In this document: piece after piece, positions 23,063 through 35,934 of the stretch
Layout of the letters: every line of letters starts with the position of its first letter
Position numbering within the stretch: the stretch's first letter is position 1
Origin: Pyricularia pennisetigena
Lineage: Eukaryota; Ascomycota; Sordariomycetes; Magnaporthales; Pyriculariaceae
Reading direction: 5' to 3'
Assembly (NCBI RefSeq): GCF_004337985.1
Contig: NW_021940918.1
Location: 2,356,001-2,420,000, forward strand
Length of the DNA: 64,000 nucleotides
Notes under the pieces: model-generated
The model's database searches: none
Told to the model about the DNA's origin: nothing
Seen by the model: only the letters and a program-made list of their open reading frames with translations
Made by a program: the position numbers and the translations under genes

Positions 23063-25360
23063 CTACCAAGCATATCTCTCATCTTCGGCGTCATCATCTC
23101 CATCCCAGTCGTCATCTGAGACGGCATCCTCCTGATCTAGAAAATCATCCATTCCAAATTGCATCTCTGTCGGTTTCTGATTGTCAAACCTAATATCGAC
23201 AACATCACAGAGACCATGAACAAAATAGGATTCATCGTGCGATGAGGAAGGTCTTGACTTTTCCTCTGCAGTCTCCCGGGACGATTCTTCATCATCGCCC
23301 AGGTCTTCATCCTCCAGGTCCTCGTCATCAGTATCGGGCTCGGCATATGAAATAGTTTCACGACCCTTTGACCTCAGCCCGCGCGCGGCGCTGCTGGACT
23401 GCGATGAGCGCTCAGAAAGCTCCGATATGCGCCCGCTGCGGCGAGTCGGCTCATCAACCGCTCCACTCCTATCTGGCAAGCCACGCTTCGCTTTCTCCAT
23501 CATGCGTGCTTTGGCGTCTGCATCGCACTGCAGTGGCACATCCTTGATAGACCTCCACGGCATTGGACTCTTTGGTTTGCGCTCAAAACAGCGCTTCAGG
23601 CGCAGCTCCCATGCCTCACGCATCGCACTGCGCTGGCGCCAGGGTATGTTGAGCATGACCTTGAAGCTGAGAACGCGCAGATCAGGCATCTCTGCTGCGC
23701 AGTCTATAAATGACTGGAAAAACACCTCTGCGGCTTCGGGGCTCCATTTGCGCATGTTCTCGATTGCTACTACCCTGATGTTCCGCGGCCACTTTGGTAC
23801 CTGATCTGCCAGGAGCAGCTCGTCGTAAGCAGGCTGTGAGTCGTCGTAGCTGGAATGATGTTTGTAATATGTAAGGTTCATCTGTAGCGTCTCTAGCTTT
23901 GGGCAACATTCTCCCAGCAGTGGGAGAAAAGCAAGGCTAAGTGACTGGTTGTGATGAAGACTGAGGTGTAGCATGTGATGCCCGTGTGAGCGCAGAAACT
24001 CTGCGAGAGAGTCTGCAGTGACGTCCCAGCAATTCACCAGCTCCAGATGCTCTAGGGTGGTAGGCAAAAGCGGGAGTAGGTGCTCATTGACAATAGTACA
24101 TGATTCGAAAACAAGATGTTTCAGTTCCGGCAAACAGTCTTGGAACAACGTGGCAATGGTTTCAGCCTCCTTTTTATCCATGGCATCAATTTCGACCTCG
24201 TCGACATTCTTAGCCAGGAGGGAGGGCATTTGATAGTTGACAAATGCTACCTTTCGTAATCTCGAGAAGCTCGGTGACTCATGGATCATTTTTATGGCAT
24301 TGAATGAAAGGTCTGGACCTGCCAATCTCGAGTTCCAACGCCAACTCTGCAGGTGTGTCCCAGATGCCGCAAGGCCTTGGAAAAGACCAGCTGGGTACTG
24401 CCAGCGCAGGCGGTCGTCCAAATCTCGGTACGGTGGGTTGTCTTTTTGATGGAATAGCTCAAGGCTAGCCAGACGAGGACAATTCTTCACCAAACTCTCG
24501 AGGTCGAGGTGTTGGCGATTGTAGGTAGGATGCGCCACAAGTCCAACATCGATCTCCAGTCTCTCGACCTTCTGACGGTAGTTGAACCTGGTCTGCGACG
24601 GTGGTTTCTCTAAATGTTGGACAAGACCATGAGCCATCGCAACATCGAGCAGTGGCGGGTTGCGATACAAAGCTGTGAGCGCAGGCTCGGCAAAAGCCCG
24701 ACAAATCCTGCTGGTGGCGAGCAGCCAGCTCACCGAAGCATAGTCATTTAGGGGCGCAGCCGCAAAAGAGAAGACTTCGACCAGCAGCAGATAAGGAAGC
24801 TCGCTCCATGGCAGGCGAGGACCAGGCTCGGGGCGGTAAAGATCATTGAATGTCTGGCCCTGATGGCGAGATGATGGCTCAAGCTTTTTTTGAGCGGAAG
24901 CCGATGCAGACTTTTTGTGAGGATTCGTCAGACTTGCTGGGCGGCCACGGCGGTTGCATTCTCTGGCATTGGAGGTTTTACCATGCCTCAGGCGCTTTGT
25001 TGGTGGGTTGGCTTGCAATTGAGTCTGGGTTGTGAATGGAATCTGGGGGCGGCCCCTCTTGCGAAGCTGTCGTGATTCGCCATGTAGGCCATTTGACGCT
25101 GGCAACGCCGATCCGTCTTTTACTAGCTCATCTTCATCATCATCATCATCATCATCATTATGCTCTTCTCCTTCCTCGTCACTATTGTCATCGCTCGTGG
25201 TCAAAGCTTCCGATGATGATGAAAAAGTAGAACGGCGATAGGCCGACGAGCTTCGCGTGACACGGGTGTGGCCCGGAGCTCGGCGCGGAGCTTCTGACGG
25301 CCGTTCCTTGGCGAGTCGGGGTGGGGCGCGTCGGAGAGCGACCCTGGTTGACCTGGTCAT
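23063..25360 (-). CDS. F-box/leucine-rich protein
   Basis: A single open frame of 765 residues. The N-terminal 175 residues are basic and disordered, with a poly-Asp run (HNDDDDDDDEDE). An F-box-like segment at about 182-235 (LPWSELPYLLLVEVFSFAAA, then ASVSWLLATSRICRAFAEPA) is followed by leucine-rich repeats at about 255-540 (CPRLASLELFHQ, LPELKHLVFESC, TTLEHLELVNC, CCPKLETLQMNL). The C-terminus is acidic (DTDDEDLEDEDLGDDEE) and ends in DERYAW. F-box/LRR proteins recruit substrates to SCF ubiquitin ligases through Skp1; the substrate here is unknown. Nuclear localisation is suggested by the basic N-terminus. Confidence 0.82.
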   Translation of the reverse strand: MTRSTRVALRRAPPRLAKERPSEAPRRAPGHTRVTRSSSAYRRSTFSSSSEALTTSDDNSDEEGEEHNDDDDDDDEDELVKDGSALPASNGLHGESRQLRKRGRPQIPFTTQTQLQANPPTKRLRHGKTSNARECNRRGRPASLTNPHKKSASASAQKKLEPSSRHQGQTFNDLYRPEPGPRLPWSELPYLLLVEVFSFAAAPLNDYASVSWLLATSRICRAFAEPALTALYRNPPLLDVAMAHGLVQHLEKPPSQTRFNYRQKVERLEIDVGLVAHPTYNRQHLDLESLVKNCPRLASLELFHQKDNPPYRDLDDRLRWQYPAGLFQGLAASGTHLQSWRWNSRLAGPDLSFNAIKMIHESPSFSRLRKVAFVNYQMPSLLAKNVDEVEIDAMDKKEAETIATLFQDCLPELKHLVFESCTIVNEHLLPLLPTTLEHLELVNCWDVTADSLAEFLRSHGHHMLHLSLHHNQSLSLAFLPLLGECCPKLETLQMNLTYYKHHSSYDDSQPAYDELLLADQVPKWPRNIRVVAIENMRKWSPEAAEVFFQSFIDCAAEMPDLRVLSFKVMLNIPWRQRSAMREAWELRLKRCFERKPKSPMPWRSIKDVPLQCDADAKARMMEKAKRGLPDRSGAVDEPTRRSGRISELSERSSQSSSAARGLRSKGRETISYAEPDTDDEDLEDEDLGDDEESSRETAEEKSRPSSSHDESYFVHGLCDVVDIRFDNQKPTEMQFGMDDFLDQEDAVSDDDWDGDDDAEDERYAW

Positions 25361-26173
25361 GATGACCTATTGATTGATTGGACGTGGTTGCGATGCCTGA
25401 CCCCGTCAAGTTTGCTTGAGCAATGTCCGTCCGGGTGGCCCAATCCGGCGCTGAATAAACGTCTTTGGATCGCCCCAACAACTTATTTTTTTGTTTTATT
25501 TTGGAATGTTCAATTCGCAGCCTACAGGCATATTAAGTCTGTGGCTGACAGCTGTTATGAGTGCGGGCCAACTGGGACTAGGAGGGACGTGATTGAGAAA
25601 TCTGATGGTTTAAGACGCGACTCTTTCTGACATCAAGTAGCATGTCTGCTTTCAGTCGCATGTGGGGACCGAGTTGAGTTGAGGTGCAGTTAGTTACCCC
25701 ACAAGTTCCGGAGAAGCTACGGGCGCACGTGACATATGATGTGCATGCAACCTCTTTGTCCCGACCAATGTTGACAACCGAATCGTATGCAAGTATTACA
25801 ACGAGCCAGGGGCCCTGAGTAAATAGACTGATGTTATCTAGGTGGATGTACAGCAGTTTGGTACACTATTTGCAAATATGCAGTCCAAGATAAGTCAAAG
25901 CATAATATTGAGAAAATGGTCCTCCCGCAAACGAGGTCAAGAAATGACTAAATAGCATGCATTACTGTCAGTTCGCGACAGCGCTATAGGGGATATCATG
26001 ATAGTTAAGCAACGTATGAATATACACAAAATTCCAAACAAGACAAAATGAAAACCATCGTAATTAAATTCTGTCAGGGAGACGGGGCACCAGAGACCGC
26101 TTTCAATGTCCTTGATTAGACGAGCAGACTGCAAAAGAGATCAGACTCTTCGTCCTGTTATGGTCCACAGGTT
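25361..26173. other. Intergenic
   Basis: No gene supported. It holds the F-box gene promoter and the 3' flank of the next minus-strand gene. Confidence 0.55.
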
Positions 26174-28486
26174 TCATGCCCCATTTGACATCCCTAGACT
26201 GAGTTCGGCGCGCCAACTGATGCCATCTTTCTCCGCGAAGCGTCGAAGGACCCGAAGTGCCGCAGCTGCCGCAGCCTGAGGTCTGCTCCAGGGCCCTAGA
26301 TCTGCCCTGAGCGTGGCGTCGTGGAGGTTGGCAAGTGTATCATGTGCCTTGGACCAGTACAGAGTGACGTCTCTATGACAGTTTCTCATGGCCTTCGTCT
26401 TGCCGCCGCCGCTGGCCCAGACTTGCTCATGCTGCCAGTATACTGACAGGAGCGCATCTGACACAAGGGCGTGTAGTTGCATTCTCAATGCATCGAGTGC
26501 CCGGTAGGGGGAGGTGAAGTTCTTAAGTTCGATTAGATGCGGGAGAAGGGATTCCCATATGGTAAAATCACCTGCTTTTCGGTCGAGGCTGCGCGCCTGG
26601 TTCATGGCGTCGAACGCAACCATGTAGGACAGTACCATCTCTAAGCTCAGCAGGGCAACCTGCTTTCTATTGCCATTGGAGAGACTGTTGAGCGCATCAG
26701 AAGTCGCGCCATTCTGCGAACTACCCTGGGACCGGATAACACCATCGCGCTTGTGCTTGAGTTGTGTGCCCAGCGAAGTCCACTCGCTCTGTCTTCGCCG
26801 AAGAGCCGACAGGGAGATGCCCTTGGTAGGGTCGCCCTCGTGACTGGTGGGTGGGCGATCCCCAGCACCCGGCGTGAGGCCGTTGGTCCCGCCAGGAGTG
26901 TGAGCCTGCGAGTTGCTGGATGCAGCTCGGGACATGGCTGTGGCCTGCTTGAGGGGAGTCGAAGGCGCTGGAGCCTTGGATACCAAGATGGTGTCTAGGG
27001 AAGAACGAGGCCGCTTCGAGGCAACATGTTCCACAATTGGCTCGGCCGCTCTCGGCCGCTTCTTAGCTGGCGGCGATTTGACCTCGGCGCTGATGGATCT
27101 TTCTTTCTTGAGCGCCTCCTTTTTGGAAGTTGGCTCTAATGCCAATAGTCTGGAAACCCGCATGGAATTTCGTTTCTTGTACTTGAGAACAACAACCATC
27201 TCATCATCTTCCTCCTCCTGAACAACTTCTTCGGTGTCTAGCTTGACGGTTTTTCTGGCGCTGCTAGGCGCATTTGCAGGCCGTTGGTTGCTCGTACGTG
27301 CCAGCTCTTCTTCAACAACCTGTGGCAGCGTCGGAGAAAGCAGAGGAGGCAGTGACCATTTCCTCTGTTTTGTGGGCGTACTCGTTGTTTTCGACTGTGA
27401 AGATACATCTGGCGGTCGTTTTGATGCTGTAGACTGTCTACCTCTGCTTTCTTGCTCATCGTCTATCGAGAGACGAAGTGGTGAAAGTAGAGGCGGGACT
27501 ATATGCTTGCTAGATGTTTCCAGCTTGCCGACGCGGCCTGTACCGGCACTTCCGCTCTTTTCCTTCGAACCATTAACGGGCTGCCTTTGAGGAGAAAGCT
27601 CCCTCCGAGAAGTCGACGTGCTGCGCCCATTAGAGAGCAGCTTTGATGCGCTCTTCAAATCCTTTTGACTGGAACGATCTGCGACCTCCGCGACAGGCGC
27701 AAGCCGTTTGGTTTGACTTGATTCGGGTTTGGGGGTCCTGTTGGTCTCTGGTCTCGAGGATGTACTATCGACGCGCTGTCGTTTTTGAGGTCGGTCGCTC
27801 TCGGGTGGTTCTGGCGACCGCCTGATTGAGGCTGGCGACGGGCTTCGTCCGTTCTTGGACGGTATCCTTGGTCTGCCAAAGATTGTTAGCGTGTGTCCCA
27901 TTCAATATTGCGCGCCACCTGCATCCCAGCGCAGAACAGATCGTGACCCATCTTGTGCGAGATGTGAGAATTCCCCGTACCTTCTGATGACGGCGTCCTG
28001 GTTCGCAAACTCCTTGGCTGGCGCACCATCCTCAGTCTTACTCCTGCCTTCGGATGCTTTGAGGGAGGCCTTGATGGGTTTTGCGCCGTCCGCGCTAGCC
28101 TGTCGCGCATCGCTCCTGAGGCCGCCGGGATTCGTCTCGGGCATTGGCGAGGCCACCTTTTTTGCTCGGCTTTGCTGATAATCTTTGAAAGACATTTTAT
28201 TCATTGTTTTCTTGGTTTCGGAGCGCGGAATGGCACTCGTGGGATTGGGTGCCAGGGAATCCGATTGGTCTTCTCGTATGTCATAGTAGGGTCGGGTCAG
28301 GAGGATGCCGCGATCGGAGTCGGAGAGGAAGGTCATGTACTCGAGTTGAGAATATTGGTGAAAAAAGTCGGGCGGAACGGGATAACGGCGAGTTGGTGAT
28401 ACGGATAAATGATGTGGCCTTTCCGGAAACATGCGCTGAGCTAGACTATCGACCCTTTGCGCCGCCGCCGGAAGAACCTGGCTCAT
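26174..28486 (-). CDS. Uncharacterised Ser/Pro-rich nuclear protein with PPLLSP motifs
   Basis: Exons 27981-28486 and 26174-27872 (minus) give 734 residues. The donor is GTACGG and the acceptor TGGCAG; the junction codon makes VIRRPRIPSKNG. Residues 1-75 are compact and possibly folded (LAQRMFPERPHHLSV, PDFFHQYSQLEYMTFLSDSD). About 80-470 is disordered, Ser/Pro/Lys-rich, with two copies of a PPLLSP motif and an acidic patch (EEVVQEEEDDEMVVVL) before KYKKRNSMRVSRLL. The C-terminal 200 residues are helical (ALRRRQSEWTSLGTQLKHKR, LLSLEMVLSYMVAFDAMNQA, WESLLPHLIELKNF). I do not recognise the family by name. The plan of a folded N-terminus, disordered middle and helical C-terminus suggests a transcription or chromatin cofactor; this is inference. 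Confidence 0.75.
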
Positions 28487-28930
28487 CTTTTCGAAGAAGC
28501 AGCATGGAACCTGCTCCTTGCTGCGGCGACGACGGGCTGAGACTCACGGCTCGGGCAAACAAGCGGGCGATTGGTGGACTTGCAGTATCGTGTCGCGTCA
28601 CGGCGTGTGATGTATGTGTGTACAAAGCAGAACAAAGGAAGGGCTTATCTTGTCCGTCGAGATCGGAATGTCGCTGTTTTCGGGACACGGGCGCGATTGG
28701 TAAAGCAGGTAGCTAGCTCCGATGACAAGCGGGCCCAATCCAAAGAGAGCGAGCGCCAGACCGTCGGTAATGAATTTGATCAATTACTTATCCACGCGTG
28801 CACATCAATTTTGGAGCAATCGGGTAGTTGTTGTAGCCCGTGCCAGTCTTGTTTGAAGTTGTCGAAAAATGCCAGATGGGGATGCGATTGCGATGTGTCG
28901 AATCGTGGACCAGGTGCACGGCTAAGATTG

Positions 28931-28979
28931 CCTAGGTAGGTGAGGTAGATTCGAAGTAGGTAAGGTAAGGTTAGTAGGT
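28931..28979. repeat. GGTAGGTA/GTAAGG-rich cluster
   Basis: Irregular reiteration of AGGTAGG, GAGGTAG, GTAGGTAAGG and TAGTAGGT. It is too irregular for a simple microsatellite and not a telomere unit. Confidence 0.6.
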
Positions 28980-29180
28980 CGGTGGTGTGCTTTGCTTGGT
29001 CGCGCGCGCGGGTCGGGTCACAGCACAGTGCAGGTTCGGCACAAGGGGACAGTGGGCCTCTGAGTGATCGACCGCGACACCAGATTGGGTCTAGGTCTAG
29101 TCTAGACCAAATAATCTCCTACTGCAATGCGTTCAAACCCCATACAATCTGCGAGCAACCCAGCAAGGTGAGATGCCTCG

Positions 29181-29234
29181 GTATTACCTAGGTACCTTAC
29201 CTTAAGTAATACACTATGTAAGGTACTTACAGAA
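29181..29234. repeat. TACCTAGGTACCTTACC palindromic cluster
   Basis: Contains a near-palindromic TTACCTAGGTACCTTACC core, followed by TAAGGTACTTAC. Similar motifs recur in other intergenic spaces of the window (42.79, 55.77 and 61.43 kb). Confidence 0.6.
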
Positions 29235-29698
29235 TATCCAAGTATCTAGACTATTGCTTACTCGGTATGTAAACATTAGCTAACCACATTGCTTGAATAG
29301 GCAGATATGATACTCAGGTTGCGCCTTGGAATCCCGAAGTTTTGGCTCAATCACTATTGCGAATACCACTTCGCAGCGTCCATCTGTTGTTTATCAGCAA
29401 ACTTGACCACCCAAAGTGTTTAGGTAAAACAGCCTGCCAGATTTGGTATCAATGGCTGCCTTTGCTCAAGAATTAGACAGGAATATATATCCTCTTCATT
29501 TGTCAGTCCAGATGACCAATGCCAGATATCCCAGTGCAGCAACCAAGTGTCAAGCGCGTTACAAGGCTAGAACAGGGTGCACACGGCAAGCAAACGACAA
29601 GGTAACAATATTTTGAACAAATAGCAATTATGTAGTCATCTGAAAAATTGGGTATCATGATATCAAAAGCAAGTAGCAACTCTGGCTCCCACCGCCCC

Positions 29699-31651
29699 CT
29701 ACTCGTCGGTCGTCCGTTGTCGCTTGCGCAATCTCTGGTCTGGTCTATCCTCATTCACCAACTGCTGCTCAATCCTGGCAAGCCTGACGTTCAAAATGTT
29801 TACTTCTGTGCTCAGGTTGCCCACACTGTTGGGCAACATGTTGCTGGCTTCGGCAATTATTCGTTGGAAGAGATCTTTGGAGTTGACGTTTTGGTATTGG
29901 TCCTCCAGCCCCCAGCAAATATTGCTTAAATTGCTGTAATTTTCCTCAATCGTTTTGACCAAAGATATGTGTTTCTCTTCGAAGGTCTTTTCCAGCTGCT
30001 CGTGCCTGTCGTTGACGTCCCTGACGAAGTTACTATACTTTTTGTCCATATCGGTGATCAACTTTTGATGATGCACAAAGAATCCCTCTTGAATCTGGCG
30101 GTTTGCCTCGCCCGAAATGCGAGAACCAACTTCTTGCACAACTCCAGACCTTTGTGCTGGGATTCGCTCCAAAGCGGTGATTCTGTCGTTCGCCTTGTCG
30201 AGCGCAACGCCAATTCGATTGATGATATTGGTTATCATAAGTTCGACGCCGTTTCCACAACCTCGTAATATATTTTGCATCGTTTTTATTTGTTCTGAAC
30301 GCTCTGTGCTGGATTTTTCAAAGGCGTTTAGTCGGGACTCGAAACTGCCCCTGGCCAATGAGAAACCGTCTTGCAGATTGTGCAGAGTATTTTCCATCGC
30401 GTTTGCTTGTTCCGAATATTCTTTTAGTTTAGCCTTGAAACTTTCGAGGCTGCCCCTGACTGATGAGAAGTCCTCCTGATCGTCTTCAACTTCCTTTATT
30501 TTCTTGCCAAGTCTGGCTAGTTGGTCAAAAATCTCTGCTACCCGAACCTGGAGCTCCTCTCCAGCTCCGGGTCTTTGTTGAGGCTGCGTATCCACCTCCG
30601 CTTGACGCCTCTTATGCATCTGCCCTAACCTCTCTTCGAACTGATTAGCCAGCTGAATTCTGTGGTCGTCCAGACTTTTTGCAAACTCCACTCGCAGCGC
30701 CTGACGGCTCTCCTCAAGCTTCTCCTCGGCATGTGCGTCTAATTCGGCTTGATGCATTTCGAGTCTTTGTTTGAATTCGTCCCGCAGCTCCGCTCTTAGT
30801 GCCTGGCGGCTCTCTTCAAGCTTCTTTTCAGCCTGTGCGTCCAACATAGCTCGATGCGCTTCGAGACCCAGTTTTAGCTCATCTCGCAACTCCAATCGTA
30901 GTGCCTCACAGACCTCCTGAAGCCTCTGTTCAGCCTGTTTCTCCAACTCCGCTTTGTAAGCTGTGAATTCATCCTCGAGCTTCAGCTGAAATTGGTTTTC
31001 TCCGGTAGATTCATGGGCTTTGAGTGTTTCCTCCAGCTCTTTCTCCATCTTGTCGCAACGGCTTTCGAGGTTGGAAAGGGCAGAGGTGTTATCATTCTTC
31101 CGCATTTCGGGAAGAGATTTGAGCAGAGACGCAGCAAAGCAGTTGCACGTGTGCGATAGCTCTTGGTCAATCGTTCCTAATTCCTCTTCGAGCTGCTTCA
31201 GTTCCTGTCTCGACCGTCGAAGATTATTCTCCTGCGTGTCTGATAAGGAGGGGTACTCGATGTGCTTTGATTTTGTCTTTAGGTACATGTCTTCCTTTTC
31301 CTTCACATGTCTTTCCAGCGCACTCTTTCGGTCTTGGATTGGCGTCCTCTTGTTTTGTAATTGCAGAATATTGCGCATAACATCTGCAACCTTCTTGCAC
31401 GGCGGTGTGTCGCTCTCACTGGTTACCGAGCTGGGGGTAGACAGTGTCAAGGTAGAGTCGAACAATGTGCGAGTTGAGGACAAAAAAGGGGCAGATCGCT
31501 CTTGTTCATGTCCTGATTCATGGTCCCGATGGTCATTCGCATCACGATCTCGTCGGTCATCGCGACTGTTCAGTTGCCTGTAATCTCGATAGGCTCTTTC
31601 TTTATCTCTTTCTCTGTCCCTTTCGCGGTCTCTGTCTCTGTTGAAAGACAT
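29699..31651 (-). CDS. Uncharacterised coiled-coil protein with 34-residue repeats
   Basis: A single open frame of 650 residues. The N-terminus is an Arg/Asp/Glu repeat (NRDRDRERDRERDKERAYRD). From about 100 to 620 it is predicted continuous coiled coil. In its middle, three or four tandem copies of a 34-residue unit occur; the second reads LDAQAEKKLEESRQALRAEL, then RDEFKQRLEMHQAE. The last residues are basic (RLRKRQRTTDE), a probable nuclear localisation signal. There is no catalytic motif and no family I can name. The long rod suggests a structural role. Confidence 0.7.
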   Translation of the reverse strand: MSFNRDRDRERDRERDKERAYRDYRQLNSRDDRRDRDANDHRDHESGHEQERSAPFLSSTRTLFDSTLTLSTPSSVTSESDTPPCKKVADVMRNILQLQNKRTPIQDRKSALERHVKEKEDMYLKTKSKHIEYPSLSDTQENNLRRSRQELKQLEEELGTIDQELSHTCNCFAASLLKSLPEMRKNDNTSALSNLESRCDKMEKELEETLKAHESTGENQFQLKLEDEFTAYKAELEKQAEQRLQEVCEALRLELRDELKLGLEAHRAMLDAQAEKKLEESRQALRAELRDEFKQRLEMHQAELDAHAEEKLEESRQALRVEFAKSLDDHRIQLANQFEERLGQMHKRRQAEVDTQPQQRPGAGEELQVRVAEIFDQLARLGKKIKEVEDDQEDFSSVRGSLESFKAKLKEYSEQANAMENTLHNLQDGFSLARGSFESRLNAFEKSSTERSEQIKTMQNILRGCGNGVELMITNIINRIGVALDKANDRITALERIPAQRSGVVQEVGSRISGEANRQIQEGFFVHHQKLITDMDKKYSNFVRDVNDRHEQLEKTFEEKHISLVKTIEENYSNLSNICWGLEDQYQNVNSKDLFQRIIAEASNMLPNSVGNLSTEVNILNVRLARIEQQLVNEDRPDQRLRKRQRTTDE

Positions 31652-34110
<2,459 letters not shown>

Positions 34111-34509
34111 ACCGATCTTTTAGTAAGGTTGGTAGCCGTGTCGTTTCACGTTTTGAGATTAGTCTATTGCGAGTGCGCGCGCTTTTTGTGTGTCAAGGGT
34201 CAAGGCGTTCCGGAAATGTCAAAAAGGCATATTTGCAGCTTTAATCTAGAGGGTGCAGATGCGATCACAACAAGCTGCTTTAACATGGTAGATGGAATCA
34301 ATGGTGATAAACACCGATAATTATACGTATCCAGTGATTTGCCGGCATGCGAGACTTTATCTTCCCGCACCCTTCCTGAGGCAACAAGGCTGCAGTGATG
34401 GACAGAACATACCTTCTAGCTGACTTTCACGCCCGGAAGTGAGATATCAAAGGGGCGCATTTTGTTCAAATTAAAGTTATGCCCAAAGACAGCCGCAAAT
34501 GTAGCGGCA
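34111..34509. other. Convergent 3' region RVB2/LIN1
   Basis: Short space between two converging genes; no further feature is seen. Confidence 0.65.
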
Positions 34510-35934
34510 CTATGTAAAGGACGGAGCACGTGTCCATTCATCCTCCCCAACCCTCCTGAATTCGACACCTTCGCCGAAGTAGCCGGCATCGTGCCATGCC
34601 TTCATCATTGCAGTGTCAAAAGGTCCCTGTTTAGCCCCTCCGTCTCTACCGTCAGTCCACCTATACTCCCACTGATCCGCGCCGTCAGTTGCTATCTTTT
34701 CTGGAGCATCTGCCTCCCCATCTGCCTCCGTGGGCTCAACCCACTCTTCGCCCGTTTCGTTGCGATACTCCCTAACTAGCATCTCCCTTTCTGTCTCATA
34801 AATCTCGGGATAGTCCCGACCAAGCAGTCGATCCGCGGCCTCGGTGATGGCGTTGATGGCTTCTTTCACACGTATCTGGGCTGGGTCCTCAGCCTCCGGT
34901 CCCTTGTCTACTTCCATAGCATCGGCGCCGCCGTTCTGTTTCTTTAGCTTCCATTTTGGTATCTTCTTTGCCTTCACGCCAGTTTTCGTCCGTATCCTGC
35001 CCAACCTGGCAAGGGCCTCGAGGGGGTTCTCGCCCTTTTCCAGGTTGAGGATCAGTTTCCTGATCAGGTCCGATGTCATGATGCTATCTTCCTCCTTGCG
35101 TTGTTGCCTCAATTCGGCCTCGCGTCGCTCATGCGCCTCGGCGGCCTTCTTCATGTCTTTCTTGCGGATGCCGTCGAGCCAACGGTCGTGCAGAGCGTCT
35201 GCGTCAGCGGCTTTGCGGATAAAGTTGCCCTCGCTGTCAAAGGCACCTTCTTCCTGCTCGCTCTTCATATTGAAAGCATCAATCTTTGGTGCGTGCCTCT
35301 TCAAGCCACCCGCGCCGACCTCCTCGTCGACGTCCTCCTCCTGTTTGGAGAGCTCAATGTCTTCATCATCTTCGCTGCTCTCCTCGTCGCTGTTGATGTG
35401 TATGCGGCCTCCGCTCTTGCTCTCTTCGACCTGACCCTGTATGTTGTCGTTGTCCATGAAACGCACTTCCTTGGATTTGCGGCCCTTTTTGCTGGCCGCG
35501 TCCTTGGAAGGCTTGGGCTTATCGTCGGCCCCGAACATGTCGTCGTCGTCGTCATCGTCGGCCGCCTTTGCCGCACCGCCCTTGAGCCTCGAGTCGTAGT
35601 TGTCGAGCTTGTCCAGGATATTGACGGCCTCATCCTTGGAATTGGCCTCGGCGCGGGCGTCAAAGGTCTCGTGGTCCGAATCACTGTCATAGCCGTCAAT
35701 GTTGACCGCGCCGCGCTTGGTTGCCGTCCCGCCCTTGATCCCAATCACGTCTGCTTCGAGCATGTCGTCTTCCTCGCGCTCGTCCGCGACCAAGGCAGAC
35801 GGATTGCGCACGTCGAACTTGACCTTCTTGGAGGGAGCTCCATCGTCATCCAGGTCCTCTTTCTCGCCATGGTGCGATCGGGCAAAGGCCTCGCCGGCAC
35901 GCTTTGGTCTTGCAGCTGAAAATCTTGAAGACAT
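34510..35934 (-). CDS. LIN1: Lin1/CD2BP2-like GYF-domain protein
   Basis: A single exon, 474 residues, from MSSRFSAARPKRAGEAF. The N-terminus has the family's basic start and KKVKFDVRNP. The long acidic middle includes VNIDGYDSDSDHETF and DDDDDDDMFG. A conserved helical block follows (FNMKSEQEEGAFDSEGNFIR, DRWLDGIRKKDMKKAAEAHE). The GYF domain at about 420-470 (WEYRWTDGRDGGAKQGPFDT, WHDAGYFGEGVEFRR) binds proline-rich ligands such as SmB. The protein is a U5 snRNP-associated factor present in the tri-snRNP before activation. The frame stays open 54 codons further upstream (to 36096), giving a longer alternative start; I prefer the inner Met because the extension has no family character. Confidence 0.93.
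   Translation of the reverse strand: MSSRFSAARPKRAGEAFARSHHGEKEDLDDDGAPSKKVKFDVRNPSALVADEREEDDMLEADVIGIKGGTATKRGAVNIDGYDSDSDHETFDARAEANSKDEAVNILDKLDNYDSRLKGGAAKAADDDDDDDMFGADDKPKPSKDAASKKGRKSKEVRFMDNDNIQGQVEESKSGGRIHINSDEESSEDDEDIELSKQEEDVDEEVGAGGLKRHAPKIDAFNMKSEQEEGAFDSEGNFIRKAADADALHDRWLDGIRKKDMKKAAEAHERREAELRQQRKEEDSIMTSDLIRKLILNLEKGENPLEALARLGRIRTKTGVKAKKIPKWKLKKQNGGADAMEVDKGPEAEDPAQIRVKEAINAITEAADRLLGRDYPEIYETEREMLVREYRNETGEEWVEPTEADGEADAPEKIATDGADQWEYRWTDGRDGGAKQGPFDTAMMKAWHDAGYFGEGVEFRRVGEDEWTRAPSFT

Larger units (their letters stand above)
28487..29698. other. Intergenic with clustered TAGGTA motifs
   Basis: No gene supported. Positions 28931-28979 and 29181-29234 carry dense GGTA/TACC motifs. 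The first cluster lies about 450 bases upstream of the preceding gene's start, the second about 700. Confidence 0.55.

Noticed and set aside
35101..35919. 272-codon open frame on the plus strand
   Set aside because: Antisense shadow of the acidic/basic low-complexity part of the Lin1-like gene.
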